From Alcanivorax sp. S6407 (GTDB lineage: Bacteria > Pseudomonadota > Gammaproteobacteria > Pseudomonadales > Alcanivoracaceae): a stretch of 64,000 nucleotides of DNA. Numbering within the stretch: the stretch's first letter is position 1; every line of letters starts with the position of its first letter. The DNA lies in contig NZ_JALKBH010000004.1 in the NCBI RefSeq assembly GCF_023016115.1, positions 124,001-188,000 of the forward strand. Reading direction: 5' to 3'. Shown in pieces: positions 34,320 to 44,590 of the stretch. Under the pieces are notes generated by a model. The model was given only the letters and a program-made list of their open reading frames with translations, was not told the DNA's origin and did not search any database. The position numbers and the translations under genes are program-made.

Positions 34320-35402
34320 TTACTTGAGGCTGTCCGCACGGCTGGCCCGGGCATTGAGGATATCCGGATGATTGTCGTCCGGCTGCCACCCTTGCAGGTT
34401 GTCTTCAATCAACTGCGTGAGCGCATCCAGATGTACCGGCTCGGCATTGAGCGCCGGAATATAGGCGAAGGATTCGCCGCCCGCCTCTTCAAAATAGCCG
34501 CGGTTTTCCACATCGATTTCCTCGATGGTTTCCAGGCAGTCGGCGGAGAAACCCGGGCAGAACAGTTGCACGGATTTCACCCCCTCACCGGGCAGGGCCT
34601 TCATGGTGAAGTCGGTATAGGGCTGCAGCCATTCTTCTCGGCCGAAGCGGGACTGGAAGGTGGTCATCCACTGATCTTCACTCAGCCCCAGAGCCTCTGC
34701 CAGAAGACGTGAAGTCTTGTGGCATTCGCAGAAGTAGGGATCACCATTGTTCAGGTAACGTTTGGGTACACCGTGGTAGCTGAAGATCAGCTTGTCCGCG
34801 CTGCCATGCTGCTGGCGATAGGTGCGAATATGCTCCGCCATGGCCTGAATGTAGGGCGGGTAATCCGGATAGTGACTGATGAAACGCAGATCCGGAATCC
34901 AGCGGCGCTGCATGAAATCTTTTGCCAGCGCATCAAAGGTGGAGCCATTGGTGGAGCCGGAGTATTGCGGATAGAGCGGTAGCACCAGCAACTGGCGCAC
35001 GCCTTCCTCTTCCATTTCCTGCAGCTGGCTGGCGATGGACGGGTTGCCGTAGCGCATGCCCAGCTTCACCACCACATCATCGCCGTACTGTTGCTTCAAG
35101 CGCTCGCGAATGCCCTTGAGTTGGTTCTCGCTGTGTACCAGCAACGGCGAACCTTCCTCGGTCCATACCGTCTTGTAGGCATGGGCAGAGCGAGGCGGGC
35201 GAATTACCAGGATCACCAGATTCAGAATGAAGAACCAGATAAAGCGCGGCACTTCCACCACCCGCGGATCGGACAGGAACTCGCGCAGGTAGCGACGCAG
35301 GGCACCTGTCTCAGGCGCGTCCGGGGTGCCAAGGTTGGTAATCAGCACACCGATGCGGCGGGGCTGACGGTGGTCGAAATTGGGTTGTCCCTGGTAGGCC
35401 AT
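34320..35402 (-). CDS. hemH: Ferrochelatase HemH
   Basis: Inserts Fe2+ into protoporphyrin IX to give protoheme. From ATG 35402 the protein has 360 residues. Family blocks are RIGVLITNLGTPDAP, LREFLSDPRVVE, YKTVWTEEGSPLL, LPLYPQYSGSTNGSTFDALAKD, the metal-site LIFSYHGVPKRY near 210 with its His, DPYFCECHKTSRLLAEALG, TFQSRFGREEWLQPYTD and FCPGFSADCLETIEEID. The ribosome site is weak, and longer starts upstream cannot be excluded. It appears monocistronic, ending at its own terminator. Confidence 0.95.
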   Translation of the reverse strand: MAYQGQPNFDHRQPRRIGVLITNLGTPDAPETGALRRYLREFLSDPRVVEVPRFIWFFILNLVILVIRPPRSAHAYKTVWTEEGSPLLVHSENQLKGIRERLKQQYGDDVVVKLGMRYGNPSIASQLQEMEEEGVRQLLVLPLYPQYSGSTNGSTFDALAKDFMQRRWIPDLRFISHYPDYPPYIQAMAEHIRTYRQQHGSADKLIFSYHGVPKRYLNNGDPYFCECHKTSRLLAEALGLSEDQWMTTFQSRFGREEWLQPYTDFTMKALPGEGVKSVQLFCPGFSADCLETIEEIDVENRGYFEEAGGESFAYIPALNAEPVHLDALTQLIEDNLQGWQPDDNHPDILNARASRADSLK

Positions 35403-35721
35403 CCGGGTCTCTCTCACTGATAGGGGGGCAAACTCAGGCTGATAGTGTAGCGAGATCACGTCAAGACGCCATGATGCTGTTGGAATGACGAGGGTCTGAC
35501 GTCGGAAGTCTGACGACTGACGCCAAATTCAAAATCCGACCTTTCCAGAGCATCGCCCCCTCTCCGTCGCCGGTTCGCGGCTCATACACTGACGAGCACA
35601 AGAGCGCCGCTCCTACAGCAGCTTCTGGCTTTTGATCTTCCTCGCAGCTCGAAGCTCATAGCTCACAGCTCCAGTCTTTTGACTTTCCTTGCAGCTTGAG
35701 GCTTGTAGCTTGCGGCTTCTT
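35403..35721. repeat. Repeat-rich intergenic region between hemH and thioesterase
   Basis: This 319-base gap contains TCTGACG-type heptads (about 35495-35524) and, at about 35642-35718, two consecutive runs of AGCT-type heptads separated by about 30 bases. A short fragment near 35605-35615 resembles a REP edge (CGCTCCTAC). No gene was found, and the hemH promoter must lie within its left part. Confidence 0.65.
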
Positions 35722-36126
35722 TTATTCCGGCAGCTCGCCCAGGTTGCGCTCCAGCTCTGCGCGGAAAGCCTCCGGAATCGGCGACGACGCCTGCTTGTGG
35801 TGCTCGAAATACACTTGCACCGCCTTGCCTCGAGCTACCAGCTTGCCGTTCTGCCAGGCCTGCTGGGCCACCACAAAGGAGCTGTTGCCGATGCGCTCGA
35901 TACCAGTGCGGATCAACACATCGCTGCCGTAGTAGATCTGCCCTACGAAATCCACTTCCACCCGGGCCAGGATCAGGGGCAGGTCTGCCGGCTTGTCCAG
36001 ACCGGCACCAAACAGTTCAAACAGCGGGGTCCGCCCGGTTTCAAACCAGCCGGTAACCACCGTATTGTTCACATGGCCAAAGGCATCGGTTTCATAGAAG
36101 CGCGGCGTCACGGTCATTTCATACAT
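35722..36126 (-). CDS. Acyl-CoA thioesterase, YbgC/FadM-type hotdog protein
   Basis: Single hotdog-fold thioesterase of 134 residues. The motif [28 protein letters not shown] at about 9-36 contains the catalytic Asp region (YETDxxGHVNN) of the 4HBT/YbgC group. [39 protein letters not shown] continues the fold. It hydrolyses acyl-CoA thioesters; chain length cannot be told. Start is ATG 36126 or the ATG three codons later. Divergent from the ABC-F gene. Confidence 0.88.
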   Translation of the reverse strand: MYEMTVTPRFYETDAFGHVNNTVVTGWFETGRTPLFELFGAGLDKPADLPLILARVEVDFVGQIYYGSDVLIRTGIERIGNSSFVVAQQAWQNGKLVARGKAVQVYFEHHKQASSPIPEAFRAELERNLGELPE

Positions 36127-36307
36127 GGCGGTATCCGGTCAGGTAGACAGAATCGCCATGATACCCATGGCCGCAGGCAAGTCGATATTCCCGGCCGAAA
36201 CGCCCGGCGGCACTGCGTTTTGCGTCATGAACCGGTACAATGCCGCCACTTTTCATGCGTCCGGTGGCCTCCGCCCACCGCACCGCCCTTCGCTACAGGA
36301 CAGTCCC

Positions 36308-37897
<1,590 letters not shown>

Positions 37898-37906
37898 CGC
37901 ACAAGC

Positions 37907-38194
37907 AGTTGAAAGTTCAAAGTTTAAAGTGGAAAAGCGCGGATGAGTCAGGGAGCAAGCATCATTGGCTCTGCCCGCGCCCAAGCCGCCGTAGGAGCCT
38001 GCCTGCAGGCGATCTTGTGGATTAGACGTTCGCACGCACAAGAATTTCAAACGACTCGCTGCGCTCGGTTTGTCACTCACCAGTACAGAGATCGCCTGCA
38101 GGCAGGCTCCTACGGCGCGGGTGCGCGATCATGGCGTTTTCGATCAGCAGAACCTTCCTCGCCCTTTTAAACTTTGGACTTTAAACTTTCAACT
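37907..38194. repeat. Composite inverted element: AGTTTAA heptads outside, REP pair inside
   Basis: Four AGTTNAA heptads (37907-37934) begin 9 bases after the ybiT stop, and four inverse heptads (38165-38194) close the element. Between them is an inverted pair of REP-like 24-mers (37991-38014 and 38090-38113; GTAGGAGCCTGCCTGCAGGC then GATC), with GCGCGG/CCGCGC blocks between heptads and REPs. This fills most of the 362-base gap. No gene was seen. Confidence 0.88.
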
Positions 38195-38259
38195 CAGCTG
38201 CATACCCCGCCAAAACCCACACGGGGCTGATGTTTGGCAAAACCAGAATGGAGAAGCCT

Positions 38260-38568
38260 GTGACCGACATCGACAAGACCACCAAAACCGAACTGGAAGC
38301 GGCCGCCTTTCGACGCCTGCTTCAGCATCTGGATGAACACAAGGAAGTGCAGAACATCGACCTGATGATCCTGGCGGACTTCTGTCGTAACTGTTTGTCC
38401 AAATGGTTATCTGCAGCGGCTTCTGAGCACGATGTAGAACTGGATTACGAGCAGGCCCGCGAGTGGGTGTACGGGATGCCGTACAGCGAGTGGAAGGACA
38501 AGTTTCAGGCGCCGGCTACGCCGGAGCAGATGGCGGCTTTTGAGGCAAAGCAAAAAGCCAAGTCGTGA
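38260..38568 (+). CDS. DUF1244 domain protein
   Basis: Small cytosolic protein of 102 residues matching DUF1244: AAFRRLLQHLDEHKEVQNIDLMILADFCRNCLSKWLSAAASEH followed by ARE-VYGMPYSEWKDKFQ. The conserved FCRNCL cysteines suggest a metal or redox role, but no function is known. GTG 38260 is chosen because GGAGA lies 6 bases upstream and the length then matches the family; ATG 38248 is the alternative. It stands alone between repeat elements. Confidence 0.85.
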   Translation: MTDIDKTTKTELEAAAFRRLLQHLDEHKEVQNIDLMILADFCRNCLSKWLSAAASEHDVELDYEQAREWVYGMPYSEWKDKFQAPATPEQMAAFEAKQKAKS

Positions 38569-38697
38569 AAGGATGGTCTGAGGTCTGACGCCAGAGACTG
38601 AAAACCGGCCAACAGCATCGCCGTGGAACCACTACCCCCTCGGCAGCCCTGAGCCGATCACTGCAGGATGCCCGGAAAAGCCCCGGCCCCTTCCTTT

Positions 38698-38868
38698 CCG
38701 TAGGAGCGTCGCTCGCGGCGCGATAGCCGTTGTTGAATACAGATCCAACAAAGAAGGCGCAGTGCTCAGGAAGGAAAACGGGGTTTTCTCCGTGAACGCT
38801 ACGCCCTCTGTGGTGAAAACGCTTTTGATCCTGGTCTGGAATCGCGCCGCGAGCGACGCTCCTACGGA
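38698..38868. repeat. Inverted pair of Pseudomonas-like REP sequences
   Basis: A 27-28-base palindromic unit (CCGTAGGAGCGTCGCTCGCG then GCGCGAT) at 38698-38725 has a perfect inverse partner at 38842-38868. Units and spacing are like BIME/REP doublets of Pseudomonas. Degenerate TCTGACG heptads lie just before (about 38576-38595). The 359-base gap between 38569 and 38927 shows no gene. Confidence 0.85.
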
Positions 38869-38927
38869 ATGGGTATTGCTGTGAGCCATTCCCGTTGATC
38901 CGTATGAACCAAACCATTCCCACCGCG

Positions 38928-40811
38928 TTACTCTCTGGACACCTGCACTTCGTAAACGGCGGTGGAGCCGCTCACTTCGTGGCCGACCACCAGCAGCGGT
39001 TCACCGGAAGGTGAATCTTCAGCGCTGATAAAGACCAGACCTTCCGGACCAAGATCACCATAGCCATCCAGATTGCCCGCTTCCGGATCCACATCCCAGG
39101 TGTTGCGGCTGTTCAGGTAATCCTGGAATACCGGCTCACGGGGGTCGGTGATGTTGTAGACCAGAATCCCGCCCATGCGCTCCAGCCCCAGGAACAGGAA
39201 GGTGTCGCCCTGAATACGGCCGATGGTCAGTCCTTCCGGTTCCGGCCCTTTGGCATCACTGCGGCTATCCATGGCATCGCCTTCGTCGTGGCCGCTGTTG
39301 AAGTAGTCGGCACAGGCAATGGCACGGTCAGTACCCAGCTTGCACGCTTCGCTGGCCAGGAACTGTTCGATGGCATCACCGCTATCGAAGATCTGGTTAG
39401 CATCTTCATCCCAGATGGAGAAAGAACGGCCACCGTAGCTGTACAGCTTGTCGTACATGATGTGGGTACCCGCGGCATCTTCCACGCCCGCCTCGGTGTA
39501 CATCACCGGGTCACCATTGCCATCGGTCTTGTAACCCAGGGTCCAGGTGATGTTCAGACGACCCAGCACATCGTCTTCGCGGCAATCGCCGGGATCGCCG
39601 GCGGTGGCACCGCAGTAATCAAACACGACCGGATCGAGCAAAGCCCCTTCGCCCAGCGCTGCCAGCTGCGGCGGCAGGTCATCACCACAACGACGGGCGA
39701 AACCGCTGGCATGCACCAGATGCTTGACGCGGAACTCTTCGACAAACCCCTGACTGGCATCCGGCTCACACAGCACTGGCGGATCCACTTCATCATCCGC
39801 TTCTTCGCCCCAGTACAGATCGTTGTCCTCCCCCCAGGCACGGGCGTCGCCTTCGTTGGCGGTGACCAGCAGGGTCTTGCCCGCCACCTGATAGGCATGG
39901 ATCGCATCCGGCTGGTACTGACCGACCACGCCCGGCCAGGTCTTGATGTTGATAATTTCATCATCATCGCTGGCATCGATACCGAAGCCTTCCACGCTGC
40001 GGTCGATCTCCCCCAGCGGCAGAATGTCGGTCACGGTAGCGGATGCCACATCCACCTTGGCCAGCGCGTTGTTCTCCTGCAACGTTACCCAGGCAGTCTG
40101 GCTGTTGGCGGATACCGCAATGTATTCCGGCTCCAGGTCCTGAGCCACGCTGGCGTTGGGACCATAGATGCGTACACCGGACGCCTTGAGTGTTTCAGCC
40201 TGCGCATTGAAGGCAGAGAAATCCGCCGTGGCCACACTCAGGTTTTCCAGATCACGGATGTCCACCAGGCTGATAGAGCCTTCCGGGTCCACGCTGTAAT
40301 CATCGCTGGGCTCGCCTTCGTTGGCAGTCATTACCGTTTCGCCATTGGGCGTAAAGGTAATCATGTCCGGCTGGGCACCCACCTGGATGCTGTTGACCAG
40401 ACTCAGGTCTGCGGCCTGATAGAGGGCCACATAACCGTTATCCGTCTTGGGGTCGGCTTCCACCGCAATGGCCACCAGACCATTCTGTACCGCCACGCTG
40501 TTCACCTCCGCACCGGTGGCAATACCGGACACGTTGATGCTGCCAATTTTGGCTGGCGATGCGGGATCGCTCAGATCCAGTACGTCCAGCTCACCGGCTT
40601 CGGCGTTCACCACAAACAGGCGCTGACTGGCCGCATCATAGGCAGGAATTTCGGCCGCCGATTCGTCCAGAATGCCGGTCTGGTAATTCCCCATCCAGCT
40701 CAGCTTGACGCTGAAATCATCATTGGCATTTTCGTCTTTCTTGTCGCCACCACAGGCGCTCAAGGCGGCCGCCATCGCCAGGCAGCCTCCCATCATCACA
40801 ATACGTCGCAT
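38928..40811 (-). CDS. Choice-of-anchor I family lipoprotein (beta-propeller)
   Basis: Predicted exported lipoprotein, 627 residues. The signal peptide ends LSAC followed by GGDKKDEN. The body is a beta-propeller typical of choice-of-anchor I proteins: IPAYDAASQRLFVVNAEAGELDVLDLSDP, GQPDMITFTPNGETVMTANEGEPSDDY-like repeats (here GAQPDMITF), EPEYIAVSANSQTAWVTLQENNALAKVDVASA, LVTANEGDAR, and RSFSIWDEDANQIFDSGDAIE. Several related proteins are found next to phosphatases, but no catalytic domain is visible. Six or more cysteines lie in the middle part. ATG 40811 follows GGGGA; an in-frame ATG at 40838 would add nine residues. Confidence 0.85.
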   Translation of the reverse strand: MRRIVMMGGCLAMAAALSACGGDKKDENANDDFSVKLSWMGNYQTGILDESAAEIPAYDAASQRLFVVNAEAGELDVLDLSDPASPAKIGSINVSGIATGAEVNSVAVQNGLVAIAVEADPKTDNGYVALYQAADLSLVNSIQVGAQPDMITFTPNGETVMTANEGEPSDDYSVDPEGSISLVDIRDLENLSVATADFSAFNAQAETLKASGVRIYGPNASVAQDLEPEYIAVSANSQTAWVTLQENNALAKVDVASATVTDILPLGEIDRSVEGFGIDASDDDEIINIKTWPGVVGQYQPDAIHAYQVAGKTLLVTANEGDARAWGEDNDLYWGEEADDEVDPPVLCEPDASQGFVEEFRVKHLVHASGFARRCGDDLPPQLAALGEGALLDPVVFDYCGATAGDPGDCREDDVLGRLNITWTLGYKTDGNGDPVMYTEAGVEDAAGTHIMYDKLYSYGGRSFSIWDEDANQIFDSGDAIEQFLASEACKLGTDRAIACADYFNSGHDEGDAMDSRSDAKGPEPEGLTIGRIQGDTFLFLGLERMGGILVYNITDPREPVFQDYLNSRNTWDVDPEAGNLDGYGDLGPEGLVFISAEDSPSGEPLLVVGHEVSGSTAVYEVQVSRE

Positions 40812-40989
40812 GGTTATCCCCAATTTGTCTCTGTTCATTCGGTCCGGTACGGGCGCGCGACAGTATGGCGTCGAGTATGTTGCATCAGGGCGTAGGAAAA
40901 ATGACGGTTTGGTGGCAGCAAGGTACGCAGCTGGTTTTCGTGTTGGATGTTGAGTGAAGCCTGTTGCAGCCGCAGAGCGGCCATAAAAA

Positions 40990-41015
40990 AACGCGGGCCT
41001 TTGCTGGCCCGCGTT
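40990..41015 (-). terminator. Terminator after the FMO gene
   Basis: AACGCGGGCC and GGCCCGCGTT (10-bp stem, loop of 6). Read on the minus strand the stem is followed by a run of T. It lies 28 bases past the stop of the flavin monooxygenase at 41044. Confidence 0.85.
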
Positions 41016-41043
41016 CACCGGACAAAACCAAGGCTGATTGACA

Positions 41044-42609
41044 TCAGGCGGTTTCGTAATCGTCCTCTTTGAAGTCCGCCATCTGCGCCGCGTACTGGGT
41101 GGCGAAACCCGGGTACATGGTGGCGTTGTAGCCATCTTCAGTGAGGTACCAGCTCTTGCAGCCGGAATTCCAGTTGGTCCTGGCAAGGCGCTTCTGAATC
41201 GCCTTGTTATAGCGCTGCTGCACGTCTTTCCTGACATCCAGCACCTTCAGGTCTTCACCAACAATCTTGCGCACCCCTTTCAGGGCGTATTCGAGCTGTG
41301 ACTCCATGTAGACCAGCGCCGAGTTGTGCCCCGGACCGGAATTGGGGCCAAAGGTCAGGAACAGGTTCGGGTAGCCGGATACATTGATGCTCTTGTAGGC
41401 CTGGGCACCCCCTTTCCATTCATCCCCCATGACACGACCATCCCGGCCAATCACCGGGAACGGCGTACCGGCATTACTCACATCAAAGCCGGTGGCGAAG
41501 ACGATGCAATCCACCTGATGCTCAATGCCTTCCACGGTACGAATGCCTTTTTCACTGATGCGGGCAATGGGCCAGGTAATCAGCTTGGCGTTCTCTTTCT
41601 GCAGTGCCGGGTAATAATCATTGGAGATCAGCACCCGCTTGCAACCGATGGTGAAATCCGGGGTGAGCTGACGGCGCAACCAGCGGTCTTTCACCTGTCG
41701 GCGCAAATGCCATTTGCCGATCCGCTCGGCAATGCGAGTCAGCGGTGAGTTCCAGATCACCGCCAGGGCCATGCTCTCATGGCTCCAGTAAAGCAGGTCT
41801 CGCATGGCCTGCTGACTGGCTGGCAATTTACGGAACAGCAGTTTGTTCCATTCCGGAGTAGCAAAATCCGGCCGCGGCATGACCCAGCCCGGGGTGCGCT
41901 GGAACACCTTCACATGCTTCGCCACCTTGACCAGCTCGGGAATGATCTGGATGCCACTGGCGCCAGTGCCAATCACCGCCACATTCTTGCCGGCAAAGTC
42001 ATAGTCATGATCCCAGCGGGCACTGTGGATTTTCTTGCCCTTGTAGTCCTCAATGCCAGTGATGGATGGAAAGCTGCAATTGGCCAGCGGCCCCTGTGCC
42101 ATAACCGCCGCACGACCAGTAAAAGTGTTGTTGCTGTCAGTGGTAGCAGTCCAGATCCCCTGCTTCTCATCAAAACGCAGCTCCGCCACGTTCTGCTCGA
42201 AACGGATGTGTTTTTCCAGTTCAAACTCGGCCACCAGATGATGGACGTAGTCGAGAATTTCTTCGCTGCCGGAAAAACTGCGCGACCAATTGGGGTTTGG
42301 CGCAAAGGAATAGGAATACAGGTTGGACGGAATATCGCAGGCGGCACCGGGATACTGGTTGTCACGCCAGGTGCCCCCCACCGCGTTACCGCGCTCCAGA
42401 ATAATGAAATCTTCGATACCTGCCTGCTTGAGGCGAATGGCCATGCCCAGACCGGCAAAACCGGCCCCGACGATCAGGACCGACACCGGCTTCTCAACCG
42501 GCTTGCTTCTGGCCGGCGCCTTGCGCGCAGTGGCCTTGCGTGCGGCCACCTTTTTCTTGCGGGCGGCTTTGGGTTTGGTTGGTTTAGGGGAATCTTGGGT
42601 CGTACTCAT
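41044..42609 (-). CDS. Flavin-containing / Baeyer-Villiger-type monooxygenase with basic N-terminal tail
   Basis: FAD- and NADPH-dependent monooxygenase of 521 residues. The FAD site VLIVGAGFAGLGMA lies at about 45-58, then ERGNAVGGTWRDNQYPGAACDIPSNLYSYSF. The BVMO-like fingerprint YKGKKIHSARWDHD is at about 187-200 and the NADPH site VAVIGTGASGIQ near 210. ATGF and GPNSGPGHNSALVYMESQLEY are near the C terminus. Residues about 10-37 form a Lys/Arg/Ala/Pro-rich tail resembling histone H1-like tails, unusual for this family. It lies 67 bases downstream of the ferritin-like gene on the same strand, so likely one operon. Substrate unknown: ketones, sulfides or alkyl chains are possible. Confidence 0.87.
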   Translation of the reverse strand: MSTTQDSPKPTKPKAARKKKVAARKATARKAPARSKPVEKPVSVLIVGAGFAGLGMAIRLKQAGIEDFIILERGNAVGGTWRDNQYPGAACDIPSNLYSYSFAPNPNWSRSFSGSEEILDYVHHLVAEFELEKHIRFEQNVAELRFDEKQGIWTATTDSNNTFTGRAAVMAQGPLANCSFPSITGIEDYKGKKIHSARWDHDYDFAGKNVAVIGTGASGIQIIPELVKVAKHVKVFQRTPGWVMPRPDFATPEWNKLLFRKLPASQQAMRDLLYWSHESMALAVIWNSPLTRIAERIGKWHLRRQVKDRWLRRQLTPDFTIGCKRVLISNDYYPALQKENAKLITWPIARISEKGIRTVEGIEHQVDCIVFATGFDVSNAGTPFPVIGRDGRVMGDEWKGGAQAYKSINVSGYPNLFLTFGPNSGPGHNSALVYMESQLEYALKGVRKIVGEDLKVLDVRKDVQQRYNKAIQKRLARTNWNSGCKSWYLTEDGYNATMYPGFATQYAAQMADFKEDDYETA

Positions 42610-42676
42610 AACGTTCAAACTCGTGGCACAGGGTCGCGCCGCCCGGCACGGCCAGGCAGCGATACAGACATCGTAA

Positions 42677-43609
42677 TTAGCGAGTAGTGGTGGGCTCGTA
42701 GGTCAGCTCCTTCACCCAGGACGGCACCGCCGGCAACGCCTTGCGCGGCACCATGCCGGTAACTTTCACCAACGCATCCACCGGCACGTGATAGACCCTG
42801 TTGCTGCGGTTGGTCACCCAGCGACCATGCTGCTTGATCAACTGGAACCAGGGGTTGCGACGCCCCTCTTCCGTACGCCCGCCGATACGCTCGAATTTCT
42901 GCATGGCCTTGTAGAGCTTTTCCTCCGGCAGGCCCATGGCAATAACGTTGTCGCGCATCTTGTTGAGCAGGGGCATATAAGAAGCAATCCCAAGGATCAG
43001 GCGGGGATCCATCACCCGCGCCATCATCTGGGCCATCTTGATATAGGATGCACTGCGGCCCTGCATCTCCATCACGGTGAAACCCACGCCCAGATGACGG
43101 GACTCATCGTCGTTAATCTTCTCGAAGGCCTGGTGACAGACCGGATCCTTCACCGTATCAAGCAGGAAGGTGCACAGGGCGCCGTCCAGGGCGATTTCCA
43201 GCATGGGCACCACGGTACCGAGAACGTACACCGGCATTTCGTCGGCATAACGGTCCAGCCACTCGATAACGATGCGCAGGTTGATGTTGGGCTCGGGCAA
43301 CTCATCCCCTTCCAGCATGCCCCAACGCCGCATCAGGGCCATTTCCGCATTGGCGTGGCGCTGCTCCTCCGCGTGGAAGTAGGTGTAGATCTCACGCAGG
43401 GTATCCGTGGGGGCCTTCTTGGCCAGCGCCGCAAAGGCACGGGCACCGACATGCTCAATCCACATCAGATCGGCCATGAACTCTTTCAGCTTGGGCCACT
43501 GCTCTTCCGTGATCAGCTCCGCACCGGGGGCATCCCAGTCGATGTCCGACAGGGCCCACTGGGTGCTTTTGATTTTTTCCAGCATTTTGTCCAGATCAAT
43601 AGAAGCCAT
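42677..43609 (-). CDS. Ferritin-like diiron protein
   Basis: Protein of 310 residues, mostly helical, in the ferritin-like superfamily. Two helix-borne metal motifs are visible, EEQRHANAEMALM near 79-91 and NDDESRHLGVGFTVMEM near 168-184, each with the E-x-x-H spacing of diiron enzymes. Further acidic residues (DLMWIEHVGARAFAAL) lie upstream. GGGAGA precedes the ATG at 43609. It is the first gene of a probable operon with the flavin monooxygenase and divergent from a TetR regulator. An oxidase, desaturase or hydroxylase activity is likely by fold, but the substrate is unknown. Confidence 0.75.
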   Translation of the reverse strand: MASIDLDKMLEKIKSTQWALSDIDWDAPGAELITEEQWPKLKEFMADLMWIEHVGARAFAALAKKAPTDTLREIYTYFHAEEQRHANAEMALMRRWGMLEGDELPEPNINLRIVIEWLDRYADEMPVYVLGTVVPMLEIALDGALCTFLLDTVKDPVCHQAFEKINDDESRHLGVGFTVMEMQGRSASYIKMAQMMARVMDPRLILGIASYMPLLNKMRDNVIAMGLPEEKLYKAMQKFERIGGRTEEGRRNPWFQLIKQHGRWVTNRSNRVYHVPVDALVKVTGMVPRKALPAVPSWVKELTYEPTTTR

Positions 43610-43664
43610 GATCATCTCTCCCGAGTTGCTGATTAGCACTTGCGTACACAAGGCTATTAATGTC

Positions 43665-43678
43665 ACATTGCATAATGT
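43665..43678. promoter_or_regulatory. Operator candidate between TetR and diiron/FMO operon
   Basis: ACATTGCATAATGT is an inverted repeat with perfect 5-bp arms (ACATT-N4-AATGT) in the 112-base divergent promoter region. A related CATTGAGCAATG lies at 46141-46152, upstream of almA. TetR binding is inferred from position. Confidence 0.5.
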
Positions 43679-43721
43679 AAAGATAAAGCGAATGCTCGTT
43701 CGGTTTCAATTCGGATATCCC

Positions 43722-44330
43722 ATGGCACGAAAACCCAAACAACAACGCTCCAAAGCCACCGTGGACGCCATCGTCCAGGCCACCATGATCGCCATTGCCG
43801 AGCACGGCCCGGCCGCGATTACGGCTCGGCAAATTGCTGAAATTGCAGGAATCGGGGTGGGCTCACTGTACGAATACTTTGAGGACAAGGACGCCATCAT
43901 CCATGCCGCCAGCATCCGTTTCGTGGAAGACACCGTGGGCATGATCAAGCCGCTGGTGCCGGAACTGGTGAAAATGGACATCCGCAGCGCCATCAAGCTG
44001 CTGTTGTTCAGATTTCGGGAGTTTCTGGAGGAGAATAATCAGCTCTATCTTAAGTGCGCACGGCATGCGTTCACCATGGACATGGTGGTCTATCAGGAAC
44101 CGGTGAACCGGGCGCTGATGGACTTCTTTACCCAATACCTGATGCATCACCCCGAACTGCTCAAGCTGCCCAACATTCCCACGGTGGCCTACTTCTATAT
44201 CAACGGCGGCGTCTTCACCGTGGTCCGCCACCTGTGCGAAGACGAACCCATGCAGACCTTTGAGGAACTGGCGGAGGTGTTTGGGGATGTGCTGGCCAGC
44301 TATACCGAACGGAAGCTGGAGATGGTTTAG
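43722..44330 (+). CDS. TetR-family transcriptional regulator
   Basis: Repressor-type regulator of 202 residues. The N-terminal helix-turn-helix is clear: RSKATVDAIVQATMIAIAEHGPAAITARQIAEIAGIGVGSLYEYFEDKDAI at about 9-59. The C-terminal helical domain is of the type seen in regulators of fatty-acid or hydrocarbon genes, but no ligand can be named. ATG 43722 is chosen at the start of the family similarity; an upstream in-frame ATG at 43692 is possible. Divergent from the diiron-FMO operon, which it probably controls, and upstream of the convergent almA. Confidence 0.88.
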   Translation: MARKPKQQRSKATVDAIVQATMIAIAEHGPAAITARQIAEIAGIGVGSLYEYFEDKDAIIHAASIRFVEDTVGMIKPLVPELVKMDIRSAIKLLLFRFREFLEENNQLYLKCARHAFTMDMVVYQEPVNRALMDFFTQYLMHHPELLKLPNIPTVAYFYINGGVFTVVRHLCEDEPMQTFEELAEVFGDVLASYTERKLEMV

Positions 44331-44332
44331 GG

Positions 44333-44589
44333 GCTACAAGCTACAAGCTACAAGCTACAAAGATGAAAACCCTGAGCCTTTTCTGAAGCAATCGATCCTG
44401 GCGATTTTTTTGAAAACATGAAACCGTTCTGATCGTTTGCCCCCTGCTGCGAACTCTCCTACAAAAGAAGCTTCGGTGTTGCCTGACGCCTGATCTTAAC
44501 CTGCAGCCACATTAAAAAAGCCGCCCCCGTTTCCAGGAGCGGCCTTTCTGGTTTTCCTTGTAGCTTGTAGCTTGAGGCTTGCAGCTTCC
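44333..44589. repeat. Inverted pair of GCTACAA heptads between TetR and almA genes
   Basis: Exactly four perfect GCTACAA units (44333-44360) start 2 bases after the TetR stop. The inverse arm with four to five units (44557-44589) ends against the almA stop. A weak terminator-like stem (GCCGC/GCGGC, about 44518-44547) lies inside, near the right arm. No gene in between. Confidence 0.85.
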
Positions 44590-44590
44590 T

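Noticed and set aside
40961-40984. Shared 24-base stretch with 16316-16340 (TTGCAGCCGCAGAGCGGCC-like) as a regulatory site
   Set aside because: Only two copies, one next to a terminator and one in a promoter region; more likely a repeat fragment.
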